The position numbers and the translations under genes were made by a program. From NCBI GenBank assembly GCA_954871525.1, contig OX940869.1, forward strand, positions 22,596,001 to 22,660,000: DNA of 64,000 nt, given 5' to 3'. This DNA comes from Parietaria judaica. Its lineage: Eukaryota; Streptophyta; Magnoliopsida; Rosales; Urticaceae. The notes beneath the pieces were generated by a model. That model saw only the letters and a program-made list of their open reading frames with translations. It made no database searches and had not been told where the DNA came from. The first letter of the stretch is position 1. The number at the start of each line of letters is the position of its first letter. Of this stretch, positions 34,173-45,728 are shown piece after piece.

Positions 34173-35178
34173 ATGATGACTAAAAATCAAGAAACATCAT
34201 CTCGAACAAAAGCAATATGGCATAATGAAGCGGTGAATATCTTATGCGATGTTTGTATCGCTGAGAATGAAGCTGGAAATCGACCGGAAACGAGCTTCAC
34301 CAAAACAGGATGGGAGAATACGATGAAGAATCTTTCCAAGAAAACACAAAGAGTATACGATAAGCCTCAGTTGAAAAATAAGCTTGAGATACTGAAAGGT
34401 GAATGGAAACTCTGGAAGCAATTAATCGAAAAAGAAATAGGCCTTGGATGGAATTGCATACACAATACCGTTGATGCAAGTGAAGAGTGGTGGAGTATTA
34501 AAATAAAGGTTTGTATCGTGAAACAAGTAAATTTAGCAACATAAAATTTAAATTACAACTAAATTAACACTTTTTTTAATAGAATAAAATATTCAGTAAA
34601 TTTCGCAAAGAAGGCATTCCTCCCGACTTTGAAGATAAACTTGATACGGTGTTCAAGGATATAGTTGCAACCGGAGCATTTGCGTTATCGTCTATAGCTA
34701 ACCCTCGTCATTACGTTGGTAAAGAGACATTTGTTAGTGTTGACGATACAGAAGAAAGAAGTGATGAATCGGACGATCCAGTTTCTCAACCGAATACTCA
34801 AAAGAATGTGAACGACAACCATAAAAATCCCATCGACTTCAATAATTTTCAAAAGTTTAAGAAGGCTAGGGAAAGAGCAAAGTCAGTGGATCTGCAAAAT
34901 TATCTTCTCAAATAGAACGTCTTGTTAAGGCAACGGAAGAGCGAAGTGACACCATATATGTAGTACGCAAAGAGTTGCCCGACACTAGTATCGCTGAAGT
35001 AATGGAAGATGTTTTGTCACTACCTGATATTGAAGTAGGACATCCAATGTGGCTTTTTGCAACAGGACTATTTATGAATCGCGAGAAGAGAGAGATGTTT
35101 GCAACGATGAAAGATCCGATTACTAAGAAATGTTGGCTCAGTTACGAGCATAGTCTAGTTTATGGCACTCCAAAATAA
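34173..35178 (+). pseudogene. Harbinger ORF1-like MYB/SANT protein, one frameshift
   Basis: Such proteins bind transposon ends and help import the transposase. Exon 1 (34173-34508) holds the Myb/SANT-like domain: KAIWHNEAVNILCDVC, TKTGWENTMKNLSKKT, LKNKLEILKGEWKLWKQL, GLGWNCIHNTVDASEEWW. The intron 34509-34582 has GT-AG ends. Exon 2 begins NKIFSKFRKEGIPPDFEDKL, then an acidic linker; a frameshift between about 34880 and 34912 separates LQNYLLK-stop from the continuing SSQIERLVKATEERSD frame. The C-terminal part SIAEVMEDVLSLPDIE, MWLFATGLFMNREKREMF is complete to the stop at 35178. One shift from intact, so fairly young compared with its neighbours. Confidence 0.8.
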
Positions 35179-35371
35179 TGTCGTGCTTTTGAATTTTTAA
35201 TCAACTATTTGTGAAGGATTCTCTTGAGAAAATGCCATATATGTGAAGGATGTGTTGTTTATATTTATTGGTTTGTAATTTTTTTTCATTAAACATTTTT
35301 AGTATTAATAATTATTATTTCATGAAATATAATTTATTGTTACAATATTACATATTTATTTTCAGGAACAA

Positions 35372-36110
35372 ATGGATATCACATCAGATGATGAGATCGA
35401 AATTATTGCCAAAAAGGAAAATAATGACCTCGTTGACCTTATACGGAAAACTGCTCATTTGGTGCAAAATTATTTAGAAACATACATACATAAAATCCCC
35501 TTTATGGATTAAAAAAAAAAACAGGGCATATTTTCCTTCAAGAGATGTTGAAGGGAAATAGAATTCGGTGCCAAAGAATGTTCATAATGGAAAAAAGCGG
35601 TTTTCAAAAGTTTGTGCCATAACTTGGAAACAACTTATGGATTCAAAGGTTTCAGATATATGTCTACATTGGAGATTTTAGGAATGACTCTGATGATTCT
35701 AGGTCATGGTTTAGGAAACCGATTAGCACAAGAGATGTTTCAACATTCCGGTGAGACGATAAGTCGATATTTTTCGTAGATGTTGGATATATTATGCCTC
35801 ATGTGAGTCGATATCATAAAACCTGAAGATCCAGAATTTAAGAGTACTCCCAAAGAAATAGAAAACGATCCAAGATATATGCCACATTTTAAGGTATTAT
35901 CATCATAACTTTGTGATTTATTTTAATTATTATCGTAATACATAATTTGTATAAATTAATTAAAATATTTTTTTTTAAAGATTGCATTGGTGCTATAGAT
36001 GGTGTTCACGTTCCAGCTTCTTTACCTCAAGCAGATCAAGTACCGTTTCTCGGTGGAAAGAAGATTCCTACTCAGAAAAACATTAAGAGACCCTTACTAA
36101 GAAAAACATT
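35372..36110 (+). pseudogene. PIF/Harbinger DDE transposase remnant
   Basis: The transposase cuts and moves the element. The start MDITSDDEIEIIAKKEN follows an acceptor TTTCAG at 35360-35365. Fragments in shifting frames read RMFIMEK, STLEILGMTLMILGHGLGNRLAQEMFQHSGETISRYF (given in parts: GNRLAQEMFQHS near 35717-35752), KPEDPEFKSTP and DPRYMPHF. After an AT-rich intron (about 35896-35980) comes DCIGAIDGVHVPA with the first catalytic Asp at 35998-36000, then QKN near 36080. The later Asp and Glu are absent because homology ends near 36110. At least four breaks; a dead, truncated gene. Confidence 0.8.
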
Positions 36111-36989
36111 AAGAGACGACGTATCGAATATTCATGATATTTTTTTTTTGGTTTCTAAACGGCTATCTTACCCAATAAGCCCCAAGGCCATGGGAGACAG
36201 TAGGCCTTGAATAGTTCGAGGCCCAGTTGGGTAGCTCTAGCGCTTGGCCCAACAGCCCAAGGCGCCCTAATGCCTCCGTGGAGGGGTTGGCGTTGTACTT
36301 TTTCATCGGGCCTTTGTTTCACCTTTGGTATTGTGTGTTCTTGGTTCCACATGTATTGTTTCGGGTATGGACGATTATTTTGTTATGTCCAAAATTCACT
36401 CTAAATAGTGGAATCTTCTTTATAAATCATCTTAAATTGTAATATTAATACTAATAAAAAATATATAAAAAATAAAACTAAATATTTTATTGTTATAGAA
36501 TTTAAAAATTAACTTTATATTACATAAGTTACTACTTTATTTTTTGTAATTTTAAAAATACAATATTTAGCGATTTCAAGTATAATTACATAATTTCTTA
36601 ATGAATTTCTTAAATTAGCCACTGATTAATTTCAAAATCACTTACTTATTTTATTATTCAGTTATTACCTTTATACACGCTATTAGACTTCTAATTTTTG
36701 AAATTCGCTAGTTAATTTAAACATTCAAATATTTTAAATTTACAAGTTATAATTCACTAATGGGTTTCACTATTCAGTACTTTCGCGTTGATGATTCATT
36801 AATATCTTCCCTAACTAATTAGTCAGTTTTATCAAGTGATTTGTTTTTCATTTCGATTTCAAGACTCACTTACAACATTTTAATTCCCAAGTAAATATTT
36901 TAGAATTAATAATGGATATACTATAGTATAAATTATAAAGTTATATACAGTATACTATCTAGTAGTATAAATTATAAATTTATATACAA
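36111..36989. other. unassigned DNA between Harbinger remnant and Tat element 2
   Basis: 36150-36400 is GC-rich with blocks such as CCCAAGGCC and GGCCCAACAGCCC; short frames there have no motif. 36420-36989 is strongly AT-rich and empty. The five bases before the LTR at 36990 read TACAA. Confidence 0.4.
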
Positions 36990-38483
36990 TGTTAATGCGT
37001 AAAAATGGCTTTAACTTATAATCGGATCCAAGGATAATTGAATGCTGAGTCAACACGGGTTGACTAATGATCGTCAAAGTTGGAGGCGAATCCGTCGTCT
37101 TTGATGAGTTTCCGGGCTGTCCTTGGCGATCCTTAGCGGACTTCCCTCGTGGTGGCGAACTCCAGGCGAGGTTCTTGTCTTGGCGAAGCTCCTCGTCTGA
37201 GCAGAGTCCTTGTCTTGGCGATATCCTCGTCTAGGCGAACTCCGGTCTTGATGAAGCTCCGAGCTGGTCTTGATGATTCTTCGTGATTCTCCTTCCTTGG
37301 CGAGCTCCTATGGCGAGGGAGGACCTGCAAAAAAGGGTAGACTGGGCCCGTGCCCCGTCGCTTATGGTTGTGCGAGGCTGCCTACGTATCTCAGTTTAAG
37401 AGAATCAGGTCCCACGTAGTTCGGGGTTAGTGATAAACAACGGGTGAATGACATTGTGAATTGACTCGTCGGAAATGCCGATGTTGGCGGCGCGGGGGTG
37501 ACCCTTGACCAGTTGGCTGGATATTACCGGCGTGAAGTGTTCTTCGACGACCTCGTTGGTGTTGGCGGGATCGCTGTCGAACTTCCCTTGTGATGGCGAA
37601 GTTCGTATCACAGCGAGAGCCTTGACCTGACGAGGTGTGCTCCTTGTCGAGGTTGGCGAGGGCACCTAACCTGTTAAGGGATGCTCCCTGTCGACCCCGC
37701 GGGTGTTGGCGAGCTCCCCATCAAACAACCCTCGTGGTGGCGAAGTTCGTATCCCGGTGAGGGCCTTTATCACCTAGCGAGGGCCTCCTTCGTTGACTTG
37801 TCGAACAACTCCCCTTGTCGAGACTGAGACTCTATTATAGATCTCCTCTTAGTCGGGCCTCAGCCAGCAAGCTCGCAATTCTTGTTGGGGGGAGAGAGGG
37901 GCGACTTTTCTAGAGAGAGAAAGCTGTGAGTGGGTGTGGAAAGTGGAAATGAGGGGGGGGGGGGGGGGGACGGCTCCTATTTATAGGAAAACCAATTCCC
38001 TGAAATTGCACATCTAGGGGCTGCGAATTTCTCCCCTGCTATAGGGGGTTGTCGAGGCCCCTTGCCTTGCAATAAGGGTCGTCGATGCTTCTCTCTTCGT
38101 CTTTGATGTCTTCTGGTTGTCCGTGAGTCCGTATGTTGAGTTCGGGGGAATCCGAAGGATTTCCCGGAGATCCTCGTGATCTCGGATCTCCTCGTCGTGT
38201 GGAATAATTACAAGTTATGCCCTCGTCAAGTTATGACTAGGGTGCTTGTCGGCTTGTCGCCTCGTCGCCTCGTTGGCCTGTCGGCTTGTCGCCTTGTCGG
38301 TTCGTCGCCTCGTCGCCTTGTCGCCTCGTCGGCTTCGTCTCTTTGACTGCGGGCCTCGCCAATGTCTTGGTTCATCGGCCTCGGGTCTTTGACTTTCCTT
38401 GGTGGGCTTTGACTTTGGTGATGGGCTTTGACTTTTGCCAAAATGGGCCCAATTTTTATATGTTACGAAAAATGCACATAACA
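36990..38483 (-). repeat. 3' LTR of Tat element 2
   Basis: 1494 bp, reading TGTTAATGCGTAAAAATGGC at its left edge and GCACATAACA at its right edge. It contains the TATA box (37976-37985), a poly-G run of about 18 (37951-37969) where the solo LTR has a C-rich stretch, and the 8-bp minisatellite (38234-38340). Confidence 0.9.
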
Positions 38484-38503
38484 TTAACCCCCCAGTTTCT
38501 TCC
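38484..38503 (-). promoter_or_regulatory. polypurine tract of Tat element 2
   Basis: On the minus strand GGAAGAAACTGGGGGG followed by TTAA and the LTR start; nearly identical to the tract at 7183-7202. Confidence 0.8.
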
Positions 38504-39297
38504 TTAATTGTATTGCGCTAGAAAATTTTATTTTAAAACTTAAGGCAACTTGTGTTATTTGGCGAGGATTCGGGTTGTCAAAGATTTTATTCTCCTTTCC
38601 GTCCTCCCAAAGAACTGCAAATTTCCTTTAACTGGGTGTTTGTAAAATATTTTTGAAAATATTTGCTTAAATAAGCGGGAAATAATTCGAGCATAGTCAA
38701 AGACATAAGAGAATTGATTAAATAAATCACAAGTCACTTTTTTATGATTTTATTAGATTTTTTGGATTTTTTGAGGGTCATAGGCGTGATTTGTAAAATA
38801 AATGTCTTTTTAACTTAATTTTGAAGTCCGCAAATAAATCCAAAAAAAAAAAAAAATCAAATGACATAATAAGTGTGAAAGTAAATAAATAATTTGATAA
38901 TAATAATTGTGCATTAAGCTCGAAACTTTAAAAAGTTCCTTAATTATCGCGCAATTTTTACTTGTAATAAATACCGTAAATAATTAAATAATTCATGAAA
39001 ACCCGGGAAAATAATTTTATTTGGTTTTTATGTTTGAAAATTAAAAATGAAACTTTATAGAATTCCAAAGTTTAATTTCCAAGGCTTTTTCAATAACCTT
39101 TGAAAACGTATAAAAGCCCATTTTTGATCGTTTTTTAACAATTAAAAATTAAACTTCATCTTTATTGGCCTACTTTATACGATTTTTGGGCTGCATAGGC
39201 TCTTAAAATTTGAAATTAATAGGAAAGGAAAGGAGATTAGGGCTAGATGTTACCTTTTATAACTTTTGGTACTTTAAGGTATATTTCCTTTTTCTTC
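38504..39297 (-). other. AT-rich 3' region of Tat element 2
   Basis: Homologous to 6440-7182 of copy 1 in reverse orientation. It should contain the promoter of the antisense gene, now separated from that gene by the MULE. No ORF of note. Confidence 0.65.
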
Positions 39298-39307
39298 CTT
39301 TTTTTGG
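39298..39307. repeat. candidate MULE target duplication, left
   Basis: CTTTTTTTGG, identical to 53872-53881. MULEs make 9-11 bp duplications. The low complexity (seven T) weakens it alone, but Tat-like sequence resumes directly outside both copies. Confidence 0.6.
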
Positions 39308-40482
39308 GGGCAAATCGCAAGAATGACCTTATTTGGGTTTTGGTAGAGGTTTCTACCCTCGGTACTGTTCACTTTATCATTCCATACCCTTCATTAAACG
39401 AAATGGGCCCGTAAGTGAGGTTAAAAGTAAATTTCACTCCCCTCTTATTTTATTATATCTTTCTCTCGTTTCTCTTTCTCTTTCTCTCTCCTCTTATTTT
39501 ATTATATTTCTTGCGCGCTTTTTTTCCTTTCTCCTCTTATTATATTAATTTTTCTTCGTGCGCAATTTCTCTCTCTTCCTTCTTTATTATTATTTTTCCC
39601 GCGCTGTTCGTCTACTCGCCTTCTTCTCCGACTGACCAGTAGTAGAAGCCTTAAGCTCCTCCTCCTTCTTCGACGATTCGCCATTTTTTCCCTTTATCTC
39701 CTACGCTGCCCACTCAGCATTCGGCTCTCGTTCTTTTGGATTACGTAGCATCAACTTTCACGTCGAACGGTTCGTTTAAACTTGAAACTTTCACATTTAT
39801 TATTATTCTCTGGGTAAACATGCTATAGCGGTAGAACTTGTATATTAGCGGTAAATTATACTTACAGAACTTTAGCTCAATGCTACACTATATTGTTTCA
39901 ATATAACAGCTACAAGACATTATTATAACGTAGCGGTCGGATGTATCGTGATAATATAGCGGGATCGTACAACTTACGGTATTAACCGGTATCGGTAATA
40001 TACAACGGGGTGTAAATATATAGCTAAAGGCGATTCTCAAAAAATAGCGGTAATGCATTATATAGTCAGACCAACGGCGAACTGCTAGCGGTATACTGTG
40101 AACGGAGTGTAAATAGATAGCGATATTGCTATAATAGGTACAGAACCAACCCTACACTCGTTCTTCTTCGTAAACCACGCAATATAGTATATTGCATGTA
40201 AAATAACATTATTATAACGTAGCGGTAGGATGTATGGTGATAATAAATCATATAGAGGTATCGTACAACGTTACGGTATTACGGAATTTAAGCTCAATAT
40301 TACACAATATTGTTTCAATATAACCGTTATATAACATTGTGTATAGCTTAGCGGTATATTGTATTGTGATACTAATTATTATAGCGGTATCGTATAATGT
40401 TACGGTATTTGAATTTCAGGTTTGATTCATTTCCGTTTTCTTGATGTGTCCGCACTTGGTGAGCGTCAGTTGTGGCTGAAAG
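39308..40482 (+). promoter_or_regulatory. MULE left terminal region with AGCGGTA motifs
   Basis: Terminal inverted repeat at about 39308-39370, a pyrimidine-rich leader (39430-39690), then from 39830 to 40420 about eleven copies of TAGCGGTA or close variants. It ends at a possible splice acceptor (TTTCAG near 40419) before the transposase. It probably contains the transposase promoter and first non-coding exon. Confidence 0.55.
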
Positions 40483-40500
40483 TGGATATACGATGCTTAT

Positions 40501-42006
40501 ATGTGGCGGTGGCTTGGAGACCGAGACACGGCAACTTGTATTCAGGTTGAAACGTCTACATTGAATGGATATGGTGATTTGAAAGAGCTTCTATACGTGC
40601 GTTGCAAAATTTCAAGGCAACATGATTTGAAGGTAACTTATAAACCTTCTGACAGTAGCCAACCAGTAGCCCTTGGAAACGATTCAGACCTGACAGCGTA
40701 TCTGTGGGACGCCGATGGGTCGGCGTGGTTGGATCAATTATACATCGGTCTACTGGTAAAGGAAGGTCATGAAGTCAAAAGAGAACGGGTCGTTCAGTCC
40801 GGCGCGCCTGTTGATATGCAAGAAGATGGCCCGACTGATTTGCAAGAAGATCGCCCGACTGATGTGCCAGATTATCAGCCGACTGATATGCCAGATTATC
40901 ATCCCACTGATGTGCCAGATTATCATCCCACTGATACGCCAGAAGATCACCCGACTGATATGCCGGAAGCTAGCTGTAATGGCGAAGATGTGATATTGTC
41001 ACAATTCAGAGGGATGGCGAATTGTTTTTTGGCACCAAATTCGTGTGGTCCGAGCATTGATGAAGGACAACTCCCGGCAGTTGGTTTTCATGACGGTATG
41101 AATCTTGAACTTGGTCAGGAGTTTTCATCAAAGTCAGAATTGAAAAAATTTCTGGCCGATGGTGCTTTCAAGGGATCCTTCGAGTTGAGGTCAGTTAAGT
41201 CTACACCAAGATTATACTCAGTTAGATGCCTAAATCAGAAATGCACGTGGAGGATGCATTCAGCGCAGATTAGGAACTGTAACACGTTCACCGTACGGAG
41301 ATATGATGCCACCCACACTTGTTTCATTGCCAGCCGAAAAGATGGCCATCGACAGGCCACTTCGTCGTATCTCGCAATCCTGATCTGTAATACATTCCAT
41401 GGCTTGAAACTACTTCCAAACGAGAATTGATTCAACATTTTCTGTCAAGTAGCGGTATCAAGGTCAGTTCCTGGAAGGCATGGCGTGCGAGGTGTAACGC
41501 CATTGACATGGTGAAAGGTACCCCGGTCAGAATTATGAGTTTTTACCGGATTATTTTTATATGGTTGAAAAAGAAAACCCGGGTTCCCGTACCGCAATTA
41601 AGATTACCGAGAACGGGGGTTTTTTGTACTGTTTCATGGCATTATACGCGTCGGGAATAGGATTCAAAAGTTTGAAGAAGGTGATGTGTCTCGACGCATG
41701 TCACTTGTATAGCAAGTACGCAGGTGTGTTACTCGTAGCAACCGCTATGGATGGCGATGGTCATATTTATCCTCTTGTTTTCGGTATTACAGCCGGGGAG
41801 AACCATTTAGTGTTGGTATGGTTTTTAGAACACCTCAAAGAATCAATCCCGGATGAGGAAGACTTAGTGTTCGTATCGGATAGAGGGGGATCCATCATTC
41901 AAGGTATACGTACAGTGTATCCGAAAGCACATCATGGATATTGTAATTATCACATCAGTTGCAACTTGTGAAAGTGTGGGAATAATAATAATAATAATAA
42001 TAATAA

Positions 42007-42037
<31 letters not shown>

Positions 42038-43096
42038 AAGAAGAAGAAGAAGAAGAAGAAGAAGAAGAAGAAGAAGAAGGAGGAGGAGGAGGAGAAATCA
42101 AGGGATCCTAATGAAGAAACCGCCGGCATATCAAGGGATCCAAATCCCGATGAAGAAACCGCCGGCGTATCAAGGGATCCAAATCCCGATGAAGAAACCG
42201 CCGGCGTATCAACGGATCCTGATCCGGACGAAGAAAACTTGATATATAAAAAGGGGCTAATGTACCATTATTGGGATATGGTACGATCATATAAAGAGGA
42301 GGACTTTGAGAAAAGATGGGATGTATTCAAGATTAAGTTTCCAATTGCTGCGCAATATCTCGTTGAATAAGTTGGAAGAATAACAAATTGGGCAAGAGCG
42401 TACTTCAGGGGGAAAAGGTATAACATACTGACTTCAAACAACGCTGAATTCATTAATAGTGTGTTGAAAGTAGCTAGAGGTTACCCTATTGTTGGCCTTT
42501 TAGATGAATGTCTTGGGAAGGTATCTGAGTATATAAGTAGATACCATGACGCGAGTACTAAATGTATTATAGAATCGTCCTCTCCAGTCACTCCGTGGAT
42601 TCGACCAAACATAAAAAATAACGAGATCAAATTTAAGACGATGACGGCCGATAACTTAAACGATGACAAGTGGGAAGTGACGACGAGTGGAATGGAGTTG
42701 GGAAGCCACCCCAAAGAGGTTGTGGATATAGGTAGAAGAACATGCATGTGCTTACGTTGGCAAACTACGGAATACCCATACGCGCATGCCGTCTTGGCAC
42801 TCTTCGCTGCTGGGTTAAATCTTGAGAATTTCTGTGGGAAATTCTTGAGTTTGGACAACTGGTCCAAAGTGCATTCTATTTCCGTAAAACCTATTCCGCT
42901 ACGTGAAGATTGGGAAGTACCTTCTCATGTCCGTCAAGTCTTTGGGAAGATTAGACCGCCGGATGTACAACCCTGCAAAAAAGGACGAAAGAGGACAAGA
43001 AGATTCTTATCATTAGGGGAGAACGGAAGAAAGTATACGAGGTTCTGTAGAAAATGCTTGTGCGACGGGCATTATGCTTCAACGTGTACTATGTGA
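40501..43096 (+). pseudogene. MuDR-type transposase, broken, with expanded microsatellite
   Basis: In order: an N-terminal region of the plant MULE type, a 10-residue-type repeat (PTDxPDYHPTDxPDY, 40810-40965), the Cys/His DNA-binding domain (CLNQKCTWRMHSAQ to DATHTC, 41225-41325), the DDE core and the C-terminal zinc fingers. Catalytic residues are all readable: Asp in CLDACHL (41693-41695), Asp in VSDRGG (41879-41881), Glu in NNAEF (42446-42448). Breaks: frameshifts near 41425 and 41560, an (AAT)n(GAA)n(GGA)n insertion at 41981-42093 followed by a 13-codon repeat, and TAA at 42368-42370. The SWIM finger reads CMC..YPYAH, with Tyr for the third Cys (TAC for TGC). A CX2CX4HX4C knuckle ends the protein. 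Confidence 0.85.
41981..42230 (+). repeat. (AAT)n(GAA)n(GGA)n microsatellite and 39-bp minisatellite inside transposase
   Basis: About 9 AAT, 23 GAA and 5 GGA triplets, then roughly three copies of a 39-bp unit encoding DEETAGVSRDPNP. Both have periods divisible by three, so an acidic, repeat-rich insert could be translated in the transposase frame between the CNYHISCNL motif and LIYKKGLMYHYW. Confidence 0.9.
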
Positions 43097-43749
43097 ACTC
43101 CCTCCCGTTTTGTATGAACCATGACTATGCATTACTATAATTTGTTGAACTACAAAAATATATGAACCTCATCTTCCTTTTTTTTTATGAACTAAGGATT
43201 CCTAGAATAGCGGTAAGATAATAGATATATAGTGGTAAGGTAATCTGTATTGATAGAGCTATAGAAATTTGGACCATGGGGAGTGCCGGCGTGCCAAACT
43301 TATCGTGAATGGTTTCAAAAGGAAGCAATCTGCAAAAAAGTATAGCGGTATTCATTGCAAGCTTTAATCCTGAAGAAATCTCCACAATAATCTGCAAAAA
43401 AGAAAGAAAAAAAAAAGGGATCGTATGAGAATACTGAAAAGAAGCGTGAGAATAACGAAAAGAAGTGTTAGAATACTCTCAAAAGACCAAGCGTTCTCTC
43501 TGTCATACTGTAGAAAATGCTTGTGGATGGCCAAATTAATTGGGTATTAGAACTGTATAATTTGACACCTGTATGTTGCGTTTATTGTAAGTAGGTGGTT
43601 CTAATAAATTGGTGGTTGGTCTTTATTCATTGACAGGTATTATTAATTTGGTGGTATTAATTGCTTATTCGTCTTCCCCGATTGGTATTAAATTATAGTT
43701 TGACGGTTTGAATTTCCCGCGTGCTTTAATGTTTGTTTAAATACTTGTT
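43097..43749. other. non-coding MULE DNA after the transposase
   Basis: 3' flank of the transposase with scattered AGCGGTA motifs (about 43210, 43346). Nothing coding is seen. Confidence 0.5.
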
Positions 43750-45470
43750 TTCCCGCTAGGTAACCGTTAGAATCTCATAATTTTATGTCAAATAAAAAAC
43801 CGCTACTTCGTAACCCTAGCGGCGGATAGGACAATCAATTAGCGGTAAGTAGTTTAGTTTATAAAATTAAGGTTATTTAGTCATATTTACTAGTTTAATA
43901 CCATTTAAAGGTGAAATAAGAACGAGATGATCGAGTGAAATATGCATTGCTTCACATATGTGTACGAGTGAAAGAGAATTGTTCCATGATCAAACAAACT
44001 TGCTAGTTCCTTTGTCATTCCCATTATCCGCCTAAGCTCCATCTCACTTACCATTAGTTGTTGCGGTGAACTCATTTACGCACACTAACGCTGAAATGGA
44101 ACAAACGGATAGAGACACGAATCTTCCCCGTTTCTATTCTCTTCCCGCTAGGAAACTGTTAGGTGTTTAAAAACCACCGCTAGCAGAAGACATAGCGGTA
44201 TTCTTCGATCACCAAAAGTACTCGAATTAGCGGGTGGCCAAACATATTAACGTGCCTCTATTGCATGCATGTCGTATTAATTACTCCCCCTCCTCCAACT
44301 AATTGTTTGTGTTATAGAGCAGTAAAACCTTTCGATTCAAAATAATACTTAAATCAAAGAGTTATCTCTTCCAAACCTTCAGAATCTCAAAATTTTAAGT
44401 CAAATAAAAAACCGCTACTTCGTAACCCGTAGCGGTAGTGCCATGAGTGCCTAGCGGCGGATAAGACAATCAATTAGCGGTAAGTAGTTTGGTTCGTAAA
44501 ATTAAGGTTATTTAGTCATATTTACTAGTTTAATACCTTTTTAAGGTGAAATAAGAACGAGATGATCGAGTGAAATATGCATTGCTTCACATATGTGTAC
44601 GAGTGAAAGAGACTTATTCCATGATCAAACAAACTTGCTAGTTCCTTTGTCATTCCCATTATCCGCCTACGATCCATCTCACTTACCATTAGTTGTTGCG
44701 GTGAACTCATTTACGCACACTAACGCTTAAATGGAACAAACGGATAGAGACACGAATCTTCCCTGTTTCTATTCTCTTCCCGCTAGGAAACCGTTAGGTG
44801 TTTAAAAACCACCGCTAGCAGAAGACATAGCGGTATTCTACGATCACCAAAAGTACTCGAATTAGCGGGTGGCCAAACATATTAACGTGCCTCTATTGCA
44901 TGCATGTCGTATTAATTACTCCCCCTCCTCCAACCAATCGTTTGTGTTATAGAGCAGTAAAGCCTTTCGATTCAAAATAATACTTAAATCAAAGAGTTAT
45001 CTCTTCCAAACTTTCAGAATCTCAGAATTTTAAGTCAAATAAAAAACCGCTACTTCGTAACCTGTAGCGGTAGTGCTATGAGTGCCTAACGGCGGATAAG
45101 ACAATCAATTAGCGGTAAGTAGTTTTGCTCGTAAAATTAAGGTTATTTAGTCATATTTACTAGTTTAATACCTTTTTAAGGTGAAATAAGAACGAGATGA
45201 TCGAGTGAAATATGCATTGCTTCACATATGTGTACGAGTGAAAGAGACTTGTTCCATGATCAAACAAACTTGCTAGTTCCTTTGTCATTCCCCTTATCTG
45301 CCTACGATCCATCTCACTTACCATTAGTTGTTGCGGTGAACTCATTTACGCACACTAATGCTGAAATGGAACAAACGGATAGAGCCACGAATCTTCCCCG
45401 TTTCTATTCTCTTCCCGCTAGGAAACCGTTAGGTGTTTAGAAACCACCGCAAGCAGAAGACATAGCGTAA
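43750..45470 (+). repeat. three tandem copies of a 0.6-kb non-coding repeat
   Basis: The anchor CGCTACTTCGTAACC occurs at 43801, 44413 and 45048, so periods are 612 and 635 bp; the third unit is cut short near 45470. Unit 1 lacks a 23-bp piece (a GTAGCGGTAGTGCCATGAGTG block) that units 2 and 3 have. Each unit contains several AGCGGTA motifs and the same short minus frame (MSSPQQLMVSEMDRR, full in units 2 and 3), which is probably non-coding. Units are very similar, so the duplication is recent relative to the broken genes. Confidence 0.9.
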
Positions 45471-45728
45471 GAGGATTATAAGTACCAAAATACCCTTTTA
45501 TCGATACAAATAGAAGAAAACCCTAAAATTGTTAAGGTGAGATATAACAACAATAACAGAGCAGGTTTGATTGTCATACAATATAATAGCTGTAACATAG
45601 CGGTAAAGATTAAAATACAAAATGGTTCAACATGTCTTCGTTTCAAAACACCATACCACATACCAGACAAATACTCACTTGAAGAACATCCATAAAACGA
45701 CAAAGAAAGTTACGAACATTAGTTTTCC

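Larger units (their letters stand above)
30241..36110 (+). mobile_element. PIF/Harbinger DNA transposon remnant (left end tentative)
   Basis: A MYB/SANT-like ORF (34173-35178) followed about 190 bp later by a Harbinger DDE transposase remnant (35372-36110) is the normal two-gene set of plant PIF/Harbinger elements. The left end is placed at GGCTACGTTTGGCAACGCTT (30241) because Harbinger termini often look like GGC..TGTTTGG; no matching right end was found, and the transposase stops abruptly near 36110. A solo LTR (30810-32811) lies between the proposed end and the genes, so the left boundary may instead belong to another element. Confidence 0.5.

Noticed and set aside
40750..40993. Ile/Cys-rich frames over the PTDxPDYHP repeat
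   Set aside because: Shadows of the in-frame repeat of the transposase N-terminal region.
41934..42242. frame with a long poly-Arg stretch
   Set aside because: AGA phase of the GAA microsatellite in the transposase pseudogene; the acidic phase fits the transposase frame better.
44525..45345. repeated 61-codon minus frame MSSPQQLMVSEMDRR
   Set aside because: Identical because the 0.6-kb unit is duplicated; no motif, no intron signals, and the first unit lacks the full frame.
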